The notes under the pieces were generated by a model. That model had not been told where the DNA came from. It ran no database searches and worked only from the letters and a program-made list of their open reading frames with translations. The position numbers were made by a program, and so were the translations under genes. This document shows, one piece after another, positions 1 to 12,106 of a DNA stretch of 64,000 bases. The stretch's first letter is position 1. Every line of letters begins with the position of its first letter. Where the stretch lies: NCBI RefSeq assembly GCF_040581485.1, contig NC_090129.1, forward strand, positions 25,612,764 to 25,676,763, given 5' to 3'. The stretch is from Linepithema humile. Taxonomy: Eukaryota > Arthropoda > Insecta > Hymenoptera > Formicidae.

Positions 1-84
1 TATATGCGCAATAAAATGTTTATTGCACACATCATGCATCTATATTTCTATCTCGCTATTTACTATTTCTGGGCATTGTTTATT

Positions 85-110
85 AACACACACACGCACA
101 CACACATACA
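85..110. repeat. (AC)n microsatellite
   Basis: AC dinucleotide tract with one G interruption, in AT-rich intergenic DNA. Confidence 0.8.
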
Positions 111-1876
111 ATAATATTATAATATTTTTAAATATTTTTATAAAAAATATAATATCCGCATATAAAATATTATTATTTATTGCATGACTTTTTTGCAGAT
201 AATTATTTGATGAGTTACTTTATGAAAAAATTTTCACAGCGCATTGTTATTTATTTGACGTATCAATATACTTTGATAACAAAACCCAGAAACAGTACGA
301 AGTCTGGAGAAAGAGAGACAGAACATATCAAACACTACAAGCGCGTGGGACGCATTAATTCATAAAAAAGTTGTTGAGGGAGAATGTAATTAATTAAATC
401 TGCTGTTTTTAAATAATTAGCATGAAAAGCAAATGGATTATGATGAGCATCGCAGAAGGAAGATTGATATGGAAGTAAGATTTTTATCGTTTTGATAAAT
501 ATTTACTTTGATCTATCGACTTTCTCATTGAATTACATAGTTTAACAATGTGTGATTACAATATGTATCCGTAAGATATTCTGCTTTAAAAGTTAATTTT
601 ACTGAAAGCTCTCTTATTTGCATACAATCTTTATTCTTGAGTTACTGCGGGATTAATCTTTTCTCATTGGTATGCACTAAAGATTTTTCCATAAATAGGT
701 TACAGAGATTGTTGTTACGTCGTTGTTGTCCTTTCTGGTAAGATTCGTTCGATACTTTGTCTTATAAATTCGTGGATAATTTGAGAATGGACGGGTCAAC
801 ATAAATATTGATTCATCGCAATTCTCGCGACATGGTTTCTTTTTTTAGAGACCAACACGAAAGCGAGCATTATTTGCGAGGCGATTTGACGCGACGTAGT
901 CAAGATGCGATTACGTGAATGAATATAAAAATGGAGGTAGGGACCTACGTACCTTTGTACTTTTAACTAACTTAAGATGATGCCCTCGTTCTTTCAAAGC
1001 TTCGTGGCCGACTTTAGTCGATCGCGAGGACTCTTAGGCGGTAATTAATTAAATCGAAATATCGTTCGATCGTTTATTACAGTTACTTGGCTGTAGCGAT
1101 CGATCGTCCGCTTTCTTTTGTTGTTCGCGAAGGAAACTTTCTCTAAAGAGCTACAACTTCATTAAAAAGAAGCATCTTTTGTTTAATTTCTTCCGTTTCT
1201 TTGAAACAATCGCGACTCTTAAGAGCATCTTGTACTATTCTGTTATCGTGAGACCAATGCAAAATTTATATTTAAATTATTGGAATAACTTTGGCCACTA
1301 AAGCTTTTTTCATTTAGTGTATACAGCGTCAGAAAGTTTTATAGTTTTCTATTTATTTTTATGCAGTACAAATTATTTATTAATTATTAATAAACTGAAA
1401 TTATTTATTACTTATAAAAAAAATTCCGTGACAAATTTAGCAAACTTTTTAAAGCATTTTAAGAAATCATCACATATTTATGATGTCAAATGCAACATCA
1501 TCGGTCAAGTTAAAATGTTTCACATCAAGTAAAGTTACATAAAATCACATGATCTTATTACATCGCGGACGATTGACCGATGCAACCGGATGCGCCGCAG
1601 AAAAAAAAGGGGAAGAAAATAGAGACACCGTGTGAGCAACGGGATTTGTCTAACGATTACGTAGCGCAATGTAAATATCTGTGAAATCTAGGAAGGAGGG
1701 GGGAGAGGAGAAAAATGCAGAGCCTGTTGTCTGTAACAAATCTTTGTAATTACTGGCGTGATACGTCGTTGAACAAAAGATTAACGAGAAGAATATATAA
1801 ATATGTATAGAAAGATTATATTATATAACAAACGCAAATATGAAGAAGGAAATATATTATATATAATGAGAATACG

Positions 1877-1923
1877 ATATATATATATATATATACATAT
1901 ATATATACACGAACACACACACG
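1877..1923. repeat. (AT)n / (AC)n compound microsatellite
   Basis: About 32 bp of alternating AT with one C interruption, running into an AC-rich tail. A second short AT tract lies at 2080-2096. Confidence 0.8.
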
Positions 1924-4900
1924 ATACACGCACGTGAAGAGTGCACTTACATTACGATGATACACACTCACACCTACTTGCAGCACCCTTGCGTCGCGCA
2001 ATAAAATAAATTCTAAATTGTTCCGTACTAGAATGCGTGCCTGAGTGCGTAAGAAGCCAAACAAGGGGGTAAAAAAAAGATATATATATATATATAGATA
2101 AATGATTATACAAATGAAGAGATTGATAAAAATAATGCGTCCGGTCTTACGTTGTCCAAGAAGCACCGGTTATATTTGAGATAGCGTCGAAAATGCAGCA
2201 GTTTAATTAAGGAACAGAAACGCGAGCTACATGGAAAAGAAATATTGCAAGGAACGTTGCATGGATTTTCAGGATTAGCTGTTAATAATTAACTTCATCC
2301 GTCATGGACGATCGTGCGCGCGCGCTCGCACGGATTTCTCTCGTCTGCATTTTTAACAATAATTTATTTATTCGCGGGATCTTATATGCTTTTCCTGCGC
2401 ATGTGCCAAACTTACAAATAAATACAGTTACTTTTGAGCTTCGAAAATCTTTAATGACTTCTCTTCAATAAATATCACAAATTTTAATTGTCTCTCAATT
2501 TAAATAAAATTATAATAGCGATATAATACTTAATGTATGATTAATTGTTATATTATTTCTGGATTCGCTTATTGAGAATTTATTGAAAATTAGGAATAGA
2601 AATTGAAGGCTTGTGTTAATAAATAATCTTTTTATCAGCGTTAATTATAATTTGAGCGTGTTAATAATTTAAACTCATAATCATGACATGCACTTTACTT
2701 TTTAGAATTAATTGACGTTGTGTTATATATATTATAAATTTTAATCTATTAAACGATCTATTTGATGCCTACGGGATGAATTTTCGTGTAAATCGATATC
2801 GCGAGAACATTGAATTACTTCGAATAATTTTATTATCGTGTTGACGTAGTTTAGACACGACATCAGAGAGATTGACGACGCGGTGTGTCGCGAAGTCGAT
2901 CGTCCAGTGAGCTAGCCTGTAATCAATAAATAAATCGTAAGTTAAGCGTGCAATTAAGAATTTTAAAAAAATCGAATAGAGACTTTTGTTGGTGTTGTGA
3001 CTCGTAGTGCGTGTGTCTGTCCGTGTGCGTATACATATGTGTAGAACCTATGCACCGAGATAAAATTTCGCGAATTTCAGGAATTTTTCTGAAGCAATTG
3101 CAATTACAGCTCACTTTCTTTTAATGTAATATAATCAACATTTTTATCTAGGTATATAATTTCTGAAAAACATTTAAGAAATGTCCTGTTTTTTATTTTG
3201 ATGTTGCGTTTTCTCTCATAATTTTCTGACGAAAATTTATCTTTCTTCAATTTTTATGCAAATATCTGTAGACATTTATATCGCAATTGATGTTAAACTT
3301 GTAAAACTCATTTTTACCGGGAGAAAAAAATAATTTTATTTCAACTTGAAATTGATTTGGATTCTGCAAATTCGCGAAACATTGTTTTATTGGTGTGCAG
3401 TGCGAAAAAAGCGCGAATGAACAGTGAGTAGCATGACTTACAACAGCGCTGCTGTAAACTTTCAATGGAGGTAATAGCAGCGACAGCAACAACAGAAACA
3501 GGCATAACAAAAGCAACAATACGAAGCAGACCGAAGAAAAAAAAAAATGACAAATGAGTCTTTCAATTTACTACCGTACTGCCAATATTTTCCGAAGTGA
3601 CGTAATAACTTTAATAAAGATGTTAAGGCGAAATGTAAAAAAATACGCGCTCGTCAGGAATTTTTCCTTTCGTTTCTTTTCGCCGCTCCGAGCTCTCGTG
3701 ATCCCACTCGGAGGGAGAGGACATTTAGAGGGGTTTCGATCCACGTGTTCTCGAAAATGGAAAGCGTCGGAAGATACGAAGGATGTAACGAATTCACGTC
3801 GCTCAGTCGAAGTCTTCGAAATAATAAATATGCAATTGCTATATCAAAAATATATCAGTGTTATATCAGTGTTATTTTCTATATTTTTTAATTAAAAGTA
3901 ATATTTATTTATTAATTTCTTTTGTAAATTGCTATTAGGGCAGAAAAATAAGACAAACATTTATGAAATATTACAAATCTTTTCATTATATTTAAAATTT
4001 TAAATTTTTTCTCTATTTTTTACATATCTTGTACCTTTAAAGAAATGTAAATTTCAATGTTCTATGTCATATATGTAAATCGACTTTTATCTTAAGGACA
4101 GATATATCTATATGAAGATTTATGAAACATTTCTTATATTGCTGATTTAAATTTGATCAAACTGCCGAGTTGCTGAGCGACATAAATTCGAAAAACGACT
4201 AAAAATTCTATTTTTCTTTTACACGATCTTCTATCTGAGTTTGTCCAATATGAGTATTTTATTTCCAATATAATCTTCATAAGATCGATGACATGATTAA
4301 ATTTTCTGATACGAAAGATTTCCCGGGGCAGCGGAGGCTAAATTATGTTTCGCTTAGTAACAAAAATGAACTGGCGAGAAACTCTTGTGTAAATATGACA
4401 AACAAATGAGTATTATATATAAATATCTCTGACGAAATGCCATATGTCTTATAGCAACGATATATCTAGTATCGTTGAATTAGGGAGGACGTTCATCGAC
4501 TTTTTTGTAGGTTATATGAAATCCTTGCGTGTGGGATCATAAATTCAGGAAGGACTATTCTCACTTAATACTTCCACGAATGAAATTACTCGACAAAAAA
4601 ATGTTTAACTAAATGGTTAAATTATCACAATAATTAGTATCGATGTACAGAGTAACATGCTGTCGACGGGAAGCTGGCTTTCCACGGTCCACGAAGAGTT
4701 GACGAAATAATTAATTGCATGGGGCGGTACACGTAGCATAATTTATAATAGACTAATTAAAAGGAACTGTGTTTAGCCCGAAATTTAACAAAAAGTTATC
4801 TTGACGTAAGGAATTAATTAATATAAGACACTTTGTTTTTCCTATAATTTTATCACCTCTATGTATGCGATGCATTGCAATTTTGTACTATATTATTATA

Positions 4901-7900
4901 TATAATTGGCATGTAGTGGATATAAACACAGTGAAATATCATAATGACGTTTGCAACTAGCGTTCGAGGCGTGTATCATCGACGGGGAGCGATGAACCTT
5001 CGATCTTTTGCGTTCGCGGACGAAAATTCAAGTTGAGAGGAAGATATGAATCTGCTCTTTATCTATTCCTCGTACGACATAGTTTCCGACGCACTATTTT
5101 TAGATTTACGAATGCGATCGCAATGATTATATTGTCTCTCTCCGATCGTAAGCTCGAATAAAAAAGAAATACGCCGCGTGGCTGGGCCGTCGGTATCCAT
5201 TGTCCGAGTACTCGATACTTGAATATTGAGAATAATCCGGAATGTGAACACTCGAATAACAATTACATCGAACATCCGAACTTTGATGCACCGAATGTCG
5301 TTACGCAAAGTCATCTGTTACTAATCATTTATAAATTATTATTATTGTCATTGCAGATTACTGTTACGATGATGTGTAAATATGTTAAAAAGTAAGTTAA
5401 TAGTAAGCAATGTTAAAAGTAAGTTTTATATTATAGTACAGATAAAGTGAGTTTCCATAAACATAGCATACGTCATACCACAATCGCGATTGTTGCAGAA
5501 GATTTTTTTATTTCGTAAAGCTTCTATTTTGTAATCATCGATTTCAAGGGATCTACAACGCGTGTTTATCGCGACATTCGTGTGCGTAGGCGCTGAAATG
5601 TAAATTCGTCGGATATTCGAGCGGCGACGGCCTGGCAGAGTGTCGATGTATCGACGATAACGACATTTTTAATCGAAGCGTCTGAGGAGAAATTGCGATA
5701 TCCAGATTGCTGACGCGACTCGCCAATCGGCCGCGATTGCCGACGATTGTAATTAGAAGTGAAGACGTTTTAGCCAAAGGTGTTGTCCATCTTCGGTAGC
5801 TTCCACGCCTTACTCAAAGAGGAAATAAACTACAATTCATACTTCCACCTTGCAACTTTGTTGGCAATCCCGCTCTCTGCTAAAACCAGAATTCATTGTT
5901 AGCCATTAAATTCTGTTTAACATCTAATTTTACGAATAAGAGTAAAGCGGAAAATAAACGGAACACGCAATTAGTAGGATAAATTGCAACTATATTTATC
6001 GCTGCTTTTTACTGCTATTTCGTTTCTTGCATTCGCTGGTTGCGCGCCTCCAAACCCCAAAATTTGCTTTTTCGGCATCATAAATACTATTGATATTGAT
6101 TAGATATTGCATTTATACATTAATTCGTATGTAGGACAACAGCGGAGATAAACAAGAAGATTAATATGAAGAGATAATCCTAAAGGTAAATCAGGAAGAT
6201 AGAGTTAACATTTATAAAGTGTTGATACATTGCCAGCAATGTTTGGTAGCAAAAACTGCAATGCTCTGTGCGTTATATGGCTGGTAATGGGAGATGTTGC
6301 GCTTGCATAATTTCGCGAAGAGAGATTGGATACAAATGAACGAATAAACTAAAATGCAATCACGTGGATAAATTGAAATATAGAATTATAGTATCTGCAA
6401 AATTTGTGAAAAAAAAATATGAATAACATTTCTCGCGCTTTTTAAATTCTGTTGATGTTAAATCAAATGCAAAATTGGATCAAAATGTAGACAAAAGCAT
6501 AAACCGAAGAGGACGTAACAAGAGATATTCATAGAGTTTATTACCTCTGCAGAGAGCGATACGACGCTTTTCAACAATTAAAACGGCTGCCATTAGAACC
6601 GGTTTATGCGCGATCCGCATAAACAGCAGAGAGTTTATGCGTTGAATTTTGATCTTCATTATTTACAGGCGAGCATTGTTGTTTCAAGAACGTAATGATG
6701 TTGCGCAGCGTGAATTTTAAATTATGTTTGTACCATCCGCAATTATTTGGTGCCCTTTTTTATTTTGGCCGCGTCATTGCGCATTTTTAAACGAGGACAG
6801 ATTATTTAACTATATTGGATACCCTGATTGTGTTGGTTTTTTGCTTAATGAAAAAATACTGAAAGCCAAGTTAAAAAGGTCGCGGTTTCAATGCTTTCCT
6901 AATTATATCAGAACATGGAAAAATTTAATGAATTAAGCTTTATTAGTATAAATAGATAAAAGAGATACATTATTTTATTTTTTCTTACTTAATTTACATG
7001 GAGTTTATTTAAGCAGATATTTAATTTAATTTTTGATTACTGAAATATTTTCTGTGGAGAATCATGGAGGATATAATTTTTCCACCTCATAATTTAACTT
7101 TCTGCTAAGAAAATAATAACTGTAAATTCAAAGATTGTACAGTCATTGAGAAGCGCGGATAAACTTTCGATAGTTTGTACAGCTAACTTTTGCAATTTAG
7201 AGTTTTGAACGCAACGAGTAACTCTTTAACCCGTTCATTACAAAGTTCCAATATTGGAGCATGCGACATTATCGATGTTACTCTTTCGGCACTGTCAGTT
7301 AAGTAAAGGTTGACATTAAATATAGAATATTTACATGTAATGAAAAATATATATTTTATTTTATGTATATTTTATGTCATCAAACTTTATTATTTCATAT
7401 TATTGTATATTTTGTATTATTATGCGTTGACAAATTTCAAGGTTCGTAACGAATAAGTTGAAATAATTTACGAAGAACCAGCATAATTAAATTCTCTTAA
7501 CTACTGCATTACTACGTAATTTTGCGAGCGTAATGCGGTCGACAGTAAAACATTGTGTTTTACATTAATGTTCCTGCAAGAATAGTTGCTCTTATTATGA
7601 GAGTACAGAACATTATGAAGAAATTAAAAAATATATAATGTAAATTCTTTAATATATTTTAAGAATCTTTTTATTAAAGCTATAATTTGACGTTACTCTA
7701 AAATAATTGAAAACTTTGCTTTGCAAGCAACAATCAAAAGCATTAAGTATTCAAAAAATAAAATTTATGTATTAGCGATTTATATTTATCTATAAAAAAA
7801 AAAATATATATATATATAAAGATGTTCCTTATTGTTCAAAATATCGCGGGAATAACGCGAATTAGTTCAATTTATATTTTTATAATGAAATAGGATAACG

Positions 7901-10900
7901 TAGCAATTTACAGAAAAAAAACAGTTTCAAATCCTTCTAGCGATTTCTTAGTTTCATTGAAATTTGTCACATTTTTGAGATTACCTTGCGTGTAGGGTGA
8001 CTGGCAATTTGCGCTCAGTATAATAACTGTTTAGCTGCTTCTTAGAATCCGCCCACGTTATCTGGAATCCATTAACGATCGGTGGGACGCTCGTTAACTG
8101 CGTTGGCGACAGAAAGTCGATAGTTAATTACGCAAATGAAGGGATCTCGTTAACAACCACGGCGAACACGACTATGGTAGATCGTTAAGTAACGTGTTCG
8201 ACGATTCGATCCTCGTTGAGAGAGTGCATAGATCAGTGACTGCGTGCGAATCTCCGATACGTTCCATCTAAATCCCGCATGCAATCGCATTAGATTGCAT
8301 TTGGCTTTTAAATTGAGTAATAACTTTTATCCCTATATCCACAAGGCTTTCATGAACGTTTGTAAAACGACTGTCAAGAGCGAAATGCAGCTCGAATGCA
8401 GTATCGAAATGCAATTTATGCTCGTACTCGATTGGATTTTATAACGAGCTTGCATTGCTGTGCAATAAACTTAATTTTTTTTTATGATAGTTGCACAGTG
8501 ATACGTATCCAGATTTCTTGATTCAAACAATTATTTAGTTTTATCTCTTTCAATTTTTAAGATTAGTCATCTTGGTAACATCTCAGATAACACTTCTTGG
8601 TGGTCTCAGAAAAACTTTTTTTTTTGCTAAATTTGTTTTATATTTAAAATTTGAAATAGGAATCTATTTTGATTTGTATGTCTTTGTAAAATGGAAATCT
8701 GTTAAATTATAACAACCAATTTCTTTAAATAAGTTCTGATTGTTGCGTTTTTTTCCCTACAATTTTGAAGCGGTTGCTGCTAATCTGATTTATTTTCCAA
8801 AGTATAGAAAATGAGATAAACTGCGCGTGCCACTTTTATTTAAATAGTAATAAATTAATATCGATCGAACATATGAGTTGTCTGCTGATAGGCAACAGGC
8901 AATTGTATTAACTCTAACGGGCTAATTTAACATGGCACGCTCGTGACAAGCGTCACGCGCAGGTGGCAGATCGTGAGACATCGCGAAATTATCGCGTCGG
9001 CTTTCTCGCGGAAACGGCAGATGTAAAGAAAGGCAGCGTCGGGTCGAGAATGCAGGGTGAAGATGAAGAAGCGGCGTGAATGGAATATTTCGGACGCGAC
9101 GTACCGAGAAACGATCCATTCAGAGCGGCGGACGACAATTATGATTCCTTACGTGAATGTAATTATTCACGGCGTGAGCGCGGTTTGCCTCAATTAATTG
9201 CTCCTTGCCGAGCAATTGCCGGATGATGAGAACTGACGTTTCCCCGGCGCAGCTAACTGCAGCGATTAAAAGAGAGATGAAAGGGCATTTCTATTCGTAT
9301 TGAGCTCAATCCTCACTCATACGTCAGAGACAATTTCGTGCCACCTGTGGGCGCAGGTATGCGCAAAGAAATTTGCTCTATAAACTCAAGTGAAGAATTT
9401 TATTCCTGAACTTTTAATTTAATTTAATAATTTTATTTTTCTTGATCCTTAATTGTAATACTAATATTAAAATATAAATGTAAGGAAATCTCTTAATATC
9501 TGAATGCTAAAGAATTACTTCTGGCAGGTCTGCGAAGTTTTTTAATATCTATTTTTATTTTATCAATCCCTTAATTTAAACATTTGCATTTGATGTTACC
9601 CTAATTAAATTTTATTGCGAGAGTTACGCTGAAAGTTCTAGCCAATTATCTAGTTAATAAGTTTTACCGAATTAATAACTTTATTCATTGAGAACTTTGA
9701 ATTATACCGAGAAAGTGACATTTTAAGAAGAGGAAAGTTTCGGTTTAAAGATCAGAATGCACGAAAGGAAGAAGAGATGTTTTTTTCATCGGTTGCTCAC
9801 AACGCGCGGAAATTTATTCTCGTTGTAATAATATTTAACTGAGATATTAGTAAGGTATATTTAAAATAATGCAATTATTAGCAGCCATATTTAGAGTGAT
9901 TTAATTATTTGTTTAGCAGCAATATTCAGGATAATTTAATTATCTGCTCGAAAGTTATGTTTTATTGTTTAGTATGATTATATCACAATTAGTATCGTTT
10001 ATCGATCGTGATGCACTATAAATAACTAAAATATTTTCAACAAAAAGAATAGAAATTACAGCGAAATATAATTTGATTTTTGAAATTATTTTTACACAAT
10101 ATTATATTATTTATAGCAAATAAATAATCTTAATTATATTTAATTTTTATCCTTGATTAATTCATTTATTTTATTGCATTTTATTTCTATATTGCAGTAT
10201 TGTGACCATTGATCTGCGCTGAGGATCCATAAAAATTTGCAATTGCTACACATAGATCTTCGAATAAAAAAGCTTGTGCAAGGATGACCCGAAATCTACT
10301 TAAACAATAAAAAAAAGCGATCGTAATGTACATAAACGAAAGGGACATGGATAAAATTACACACTAATAAACAATTAATTTTATTTTTATAACACGTATT
10401 AACAAATTGCAATACAAGTAAGTATTCCTTAAAATTATACATATTTATATGTAAAGTTTTTTTAAATCTACAATTTAATTTTTAGATTCTTAAATAAATT
10501 TTTAATATAATTTATGTTTTATAATATTTAAATTATTTGGTAATCTTAGACAAATCACACAAAATTATTTAAGTTTATATATAGGTGTATGCCTTGATAT
10601 AAATTTCTTTATTTGTCAAACTTTGATTCTTTATTTAATTCTTGTTTTTATTTTTACATACAATGAACAATAAAATTTGGTTAATTACACTTATTTGTAA
10701 CAAGGCGTTATCAGAAATCCTAACAAAATTATATAATTTAGTGCGCCGAGTAGTAGCGGTTTACCAGCGGTTTCGCCACTAAGTAGTAATGCTCCGCATT
10801 GTGTCAGACAACACGTGCTATTAATTTACTATAAGGGATGGTTAAGTTTGATTGCAGAACAGAATAATTATTGAATAATTTTTTTGATAATTTTAATAAT

Positions 10901-11830
10901 ATTTCAATAATTTAAGATATTTATGTTAATGTTGTATAGTTATACACATTGTAAGCAAATATTAGTCAAATTAATTTTTTATGTATTACTATTTCTCTCA
11001 CTTTTTTGTAATTTTTTTTGATAACTTTTCCAATTTTTTAATTATTTTTCTTTTAATTAAGAATTTTTCTTTTTTACCTTTTACTCTATATGTTAATAAA
11101 ATTAATACATATTTATTTTATGTTTATTAGCAAGTAGATAAAAAATTTTATATTAATATTATACTGTTATTTGTGTGTTACATGTATTATATATTTTAAC
11201 ATATTTTATATATATTGACAAAGTAATAATACATTTTATCTGAAAGGATAATGTTTATTATAGATATGTTTAGCAATCTAAATGTCTAATTTCAATATTG
11301 CGTCATTTTAAACGCAAGTATAAGGAATGTATAGGTGAGTATAGTTTTTCGTATATTAATTGTCGATTAAAATTGTAAGTCTCATACATGTCGTCAGTAT
11401 ATTAATTCAATACTAAGGTTTTCTGAAAACACTACTTTTTATATTATTTGTTCAGATAATTTTATTGTATATAATAATTTTTAAGAAAAAAAATAGTAAC
11501 TTTAGTAAAAAATTAATACATTTTAAATAAATTTAATTAAAATTGAATTAGTATTAAAAAAATAGAAAATTTTTTAAATGATTAAAAACTTTTAAATTTG
11601 TAACTATTTTACAATATTTTTCGGAATTTTCAAATTTCAATTTGATTTCTCGCAATTTGTTAAAAGATTTTCCATACTTTTGACTAAGATTGTATCTTTC
11701 ATGCGAAGATACTCTCAATAAACATGAGGATTTTATTCCACTAAATTCCTTTATTGTGCCGTACTTTATCCTACATGATACATACTTAAGAGGATACAAT
11801 TTCCGTTAGCCAGCCTCGTATTTCGACAAA

Positions 11831-11836
11831 TTTATT
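11831..11836 (-). terminator. candidate poly(A) signal of the chloride channel gene
   Basis: The minus strand reads AATAAA about 95 bases past the channel stop codon (11930-11932). Further AATAAA hexamers lie at 11750-11755 and 11732-11737, so the true cleavage site is uncertain in this AT-rich DNA. Confidence 0.4.
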
Positions 11837-11929
11837 GCTACGTCTCTTACGGTATCCTTTCTCAAATTCAATGTTTATAAAAGTACATTCGGCTTTCTCC
11901 CAGTTGGGCATGCGTCTCGCCGACTTGTA

Positions 11930-12106
11930 TTATAGGAAGGTGCTCCAATAAACGACGTTGAGGATGAAGAACGAGAAGGGGAAGAAGAATCTGGAAATCT
12001 TGTCGATGTAAATGGCGGTGGCTCGTCCTTGGCAGCATTGCTCATACTGAACCGTCGGTGTCCTCGTTGGACTCCTGCTTCTCTCAGCATCTGGTCTCAT
12101 CGGCGT
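11930..12106 (-). CDS. pHCl-2: channel coding exon 7: loop, TM4 and stop
   Basis: Acceptor TTCACAG, phase 0. 59 codons including the TAA. It encodes an Arg/Ser/Thr-Pro-rich loop, then AIYIDKISRFFFPFSFFILN as the start of TM4, and stops four residues after the TM4 Tyr-Trp. Alternative loop exons in the 1.4-kb intron before it cannot be excluded. Confidence 0.9.
   Translation of the reverse strand, partial: TPMRPDAERSRSPTRTPTVQYEQCCQGRATAIYIDKISRFFFPFSFFILNVVYWSTFL

Larger units (their letters stand above)
1..11829. other. AT-rich intergenic region without recognisable genes
   Basis: I read both strands and found no exon with recognisable protein similarity, no tRNA or rRNA and no transposase. 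Open frames are all below about 120 codons and are low-complexity or unsupported by splice sites. The region holds AC and AT microsatellites (85-110, 1877-1923, 2080-2096), a small hairpin at 6602-6624 and a GC-richer structured islet at about 10740-10850. The right end approaches the 3' end of the channel gene on the minus strand. Confidence 0.6.

Noticed and set aside
7225..7465. Possible piggyBac-like MITE starting at a TTAA, with a weakly similar inverted end
   Set aside because: Ends match only partly over about 25 bases, and there is no TTAA at the right boundary.
8190..8215. tRNA B-box-like GATTCGATCCT
   Set aside because: No A box at the right distance and no acceptor-stem pairing could be found.
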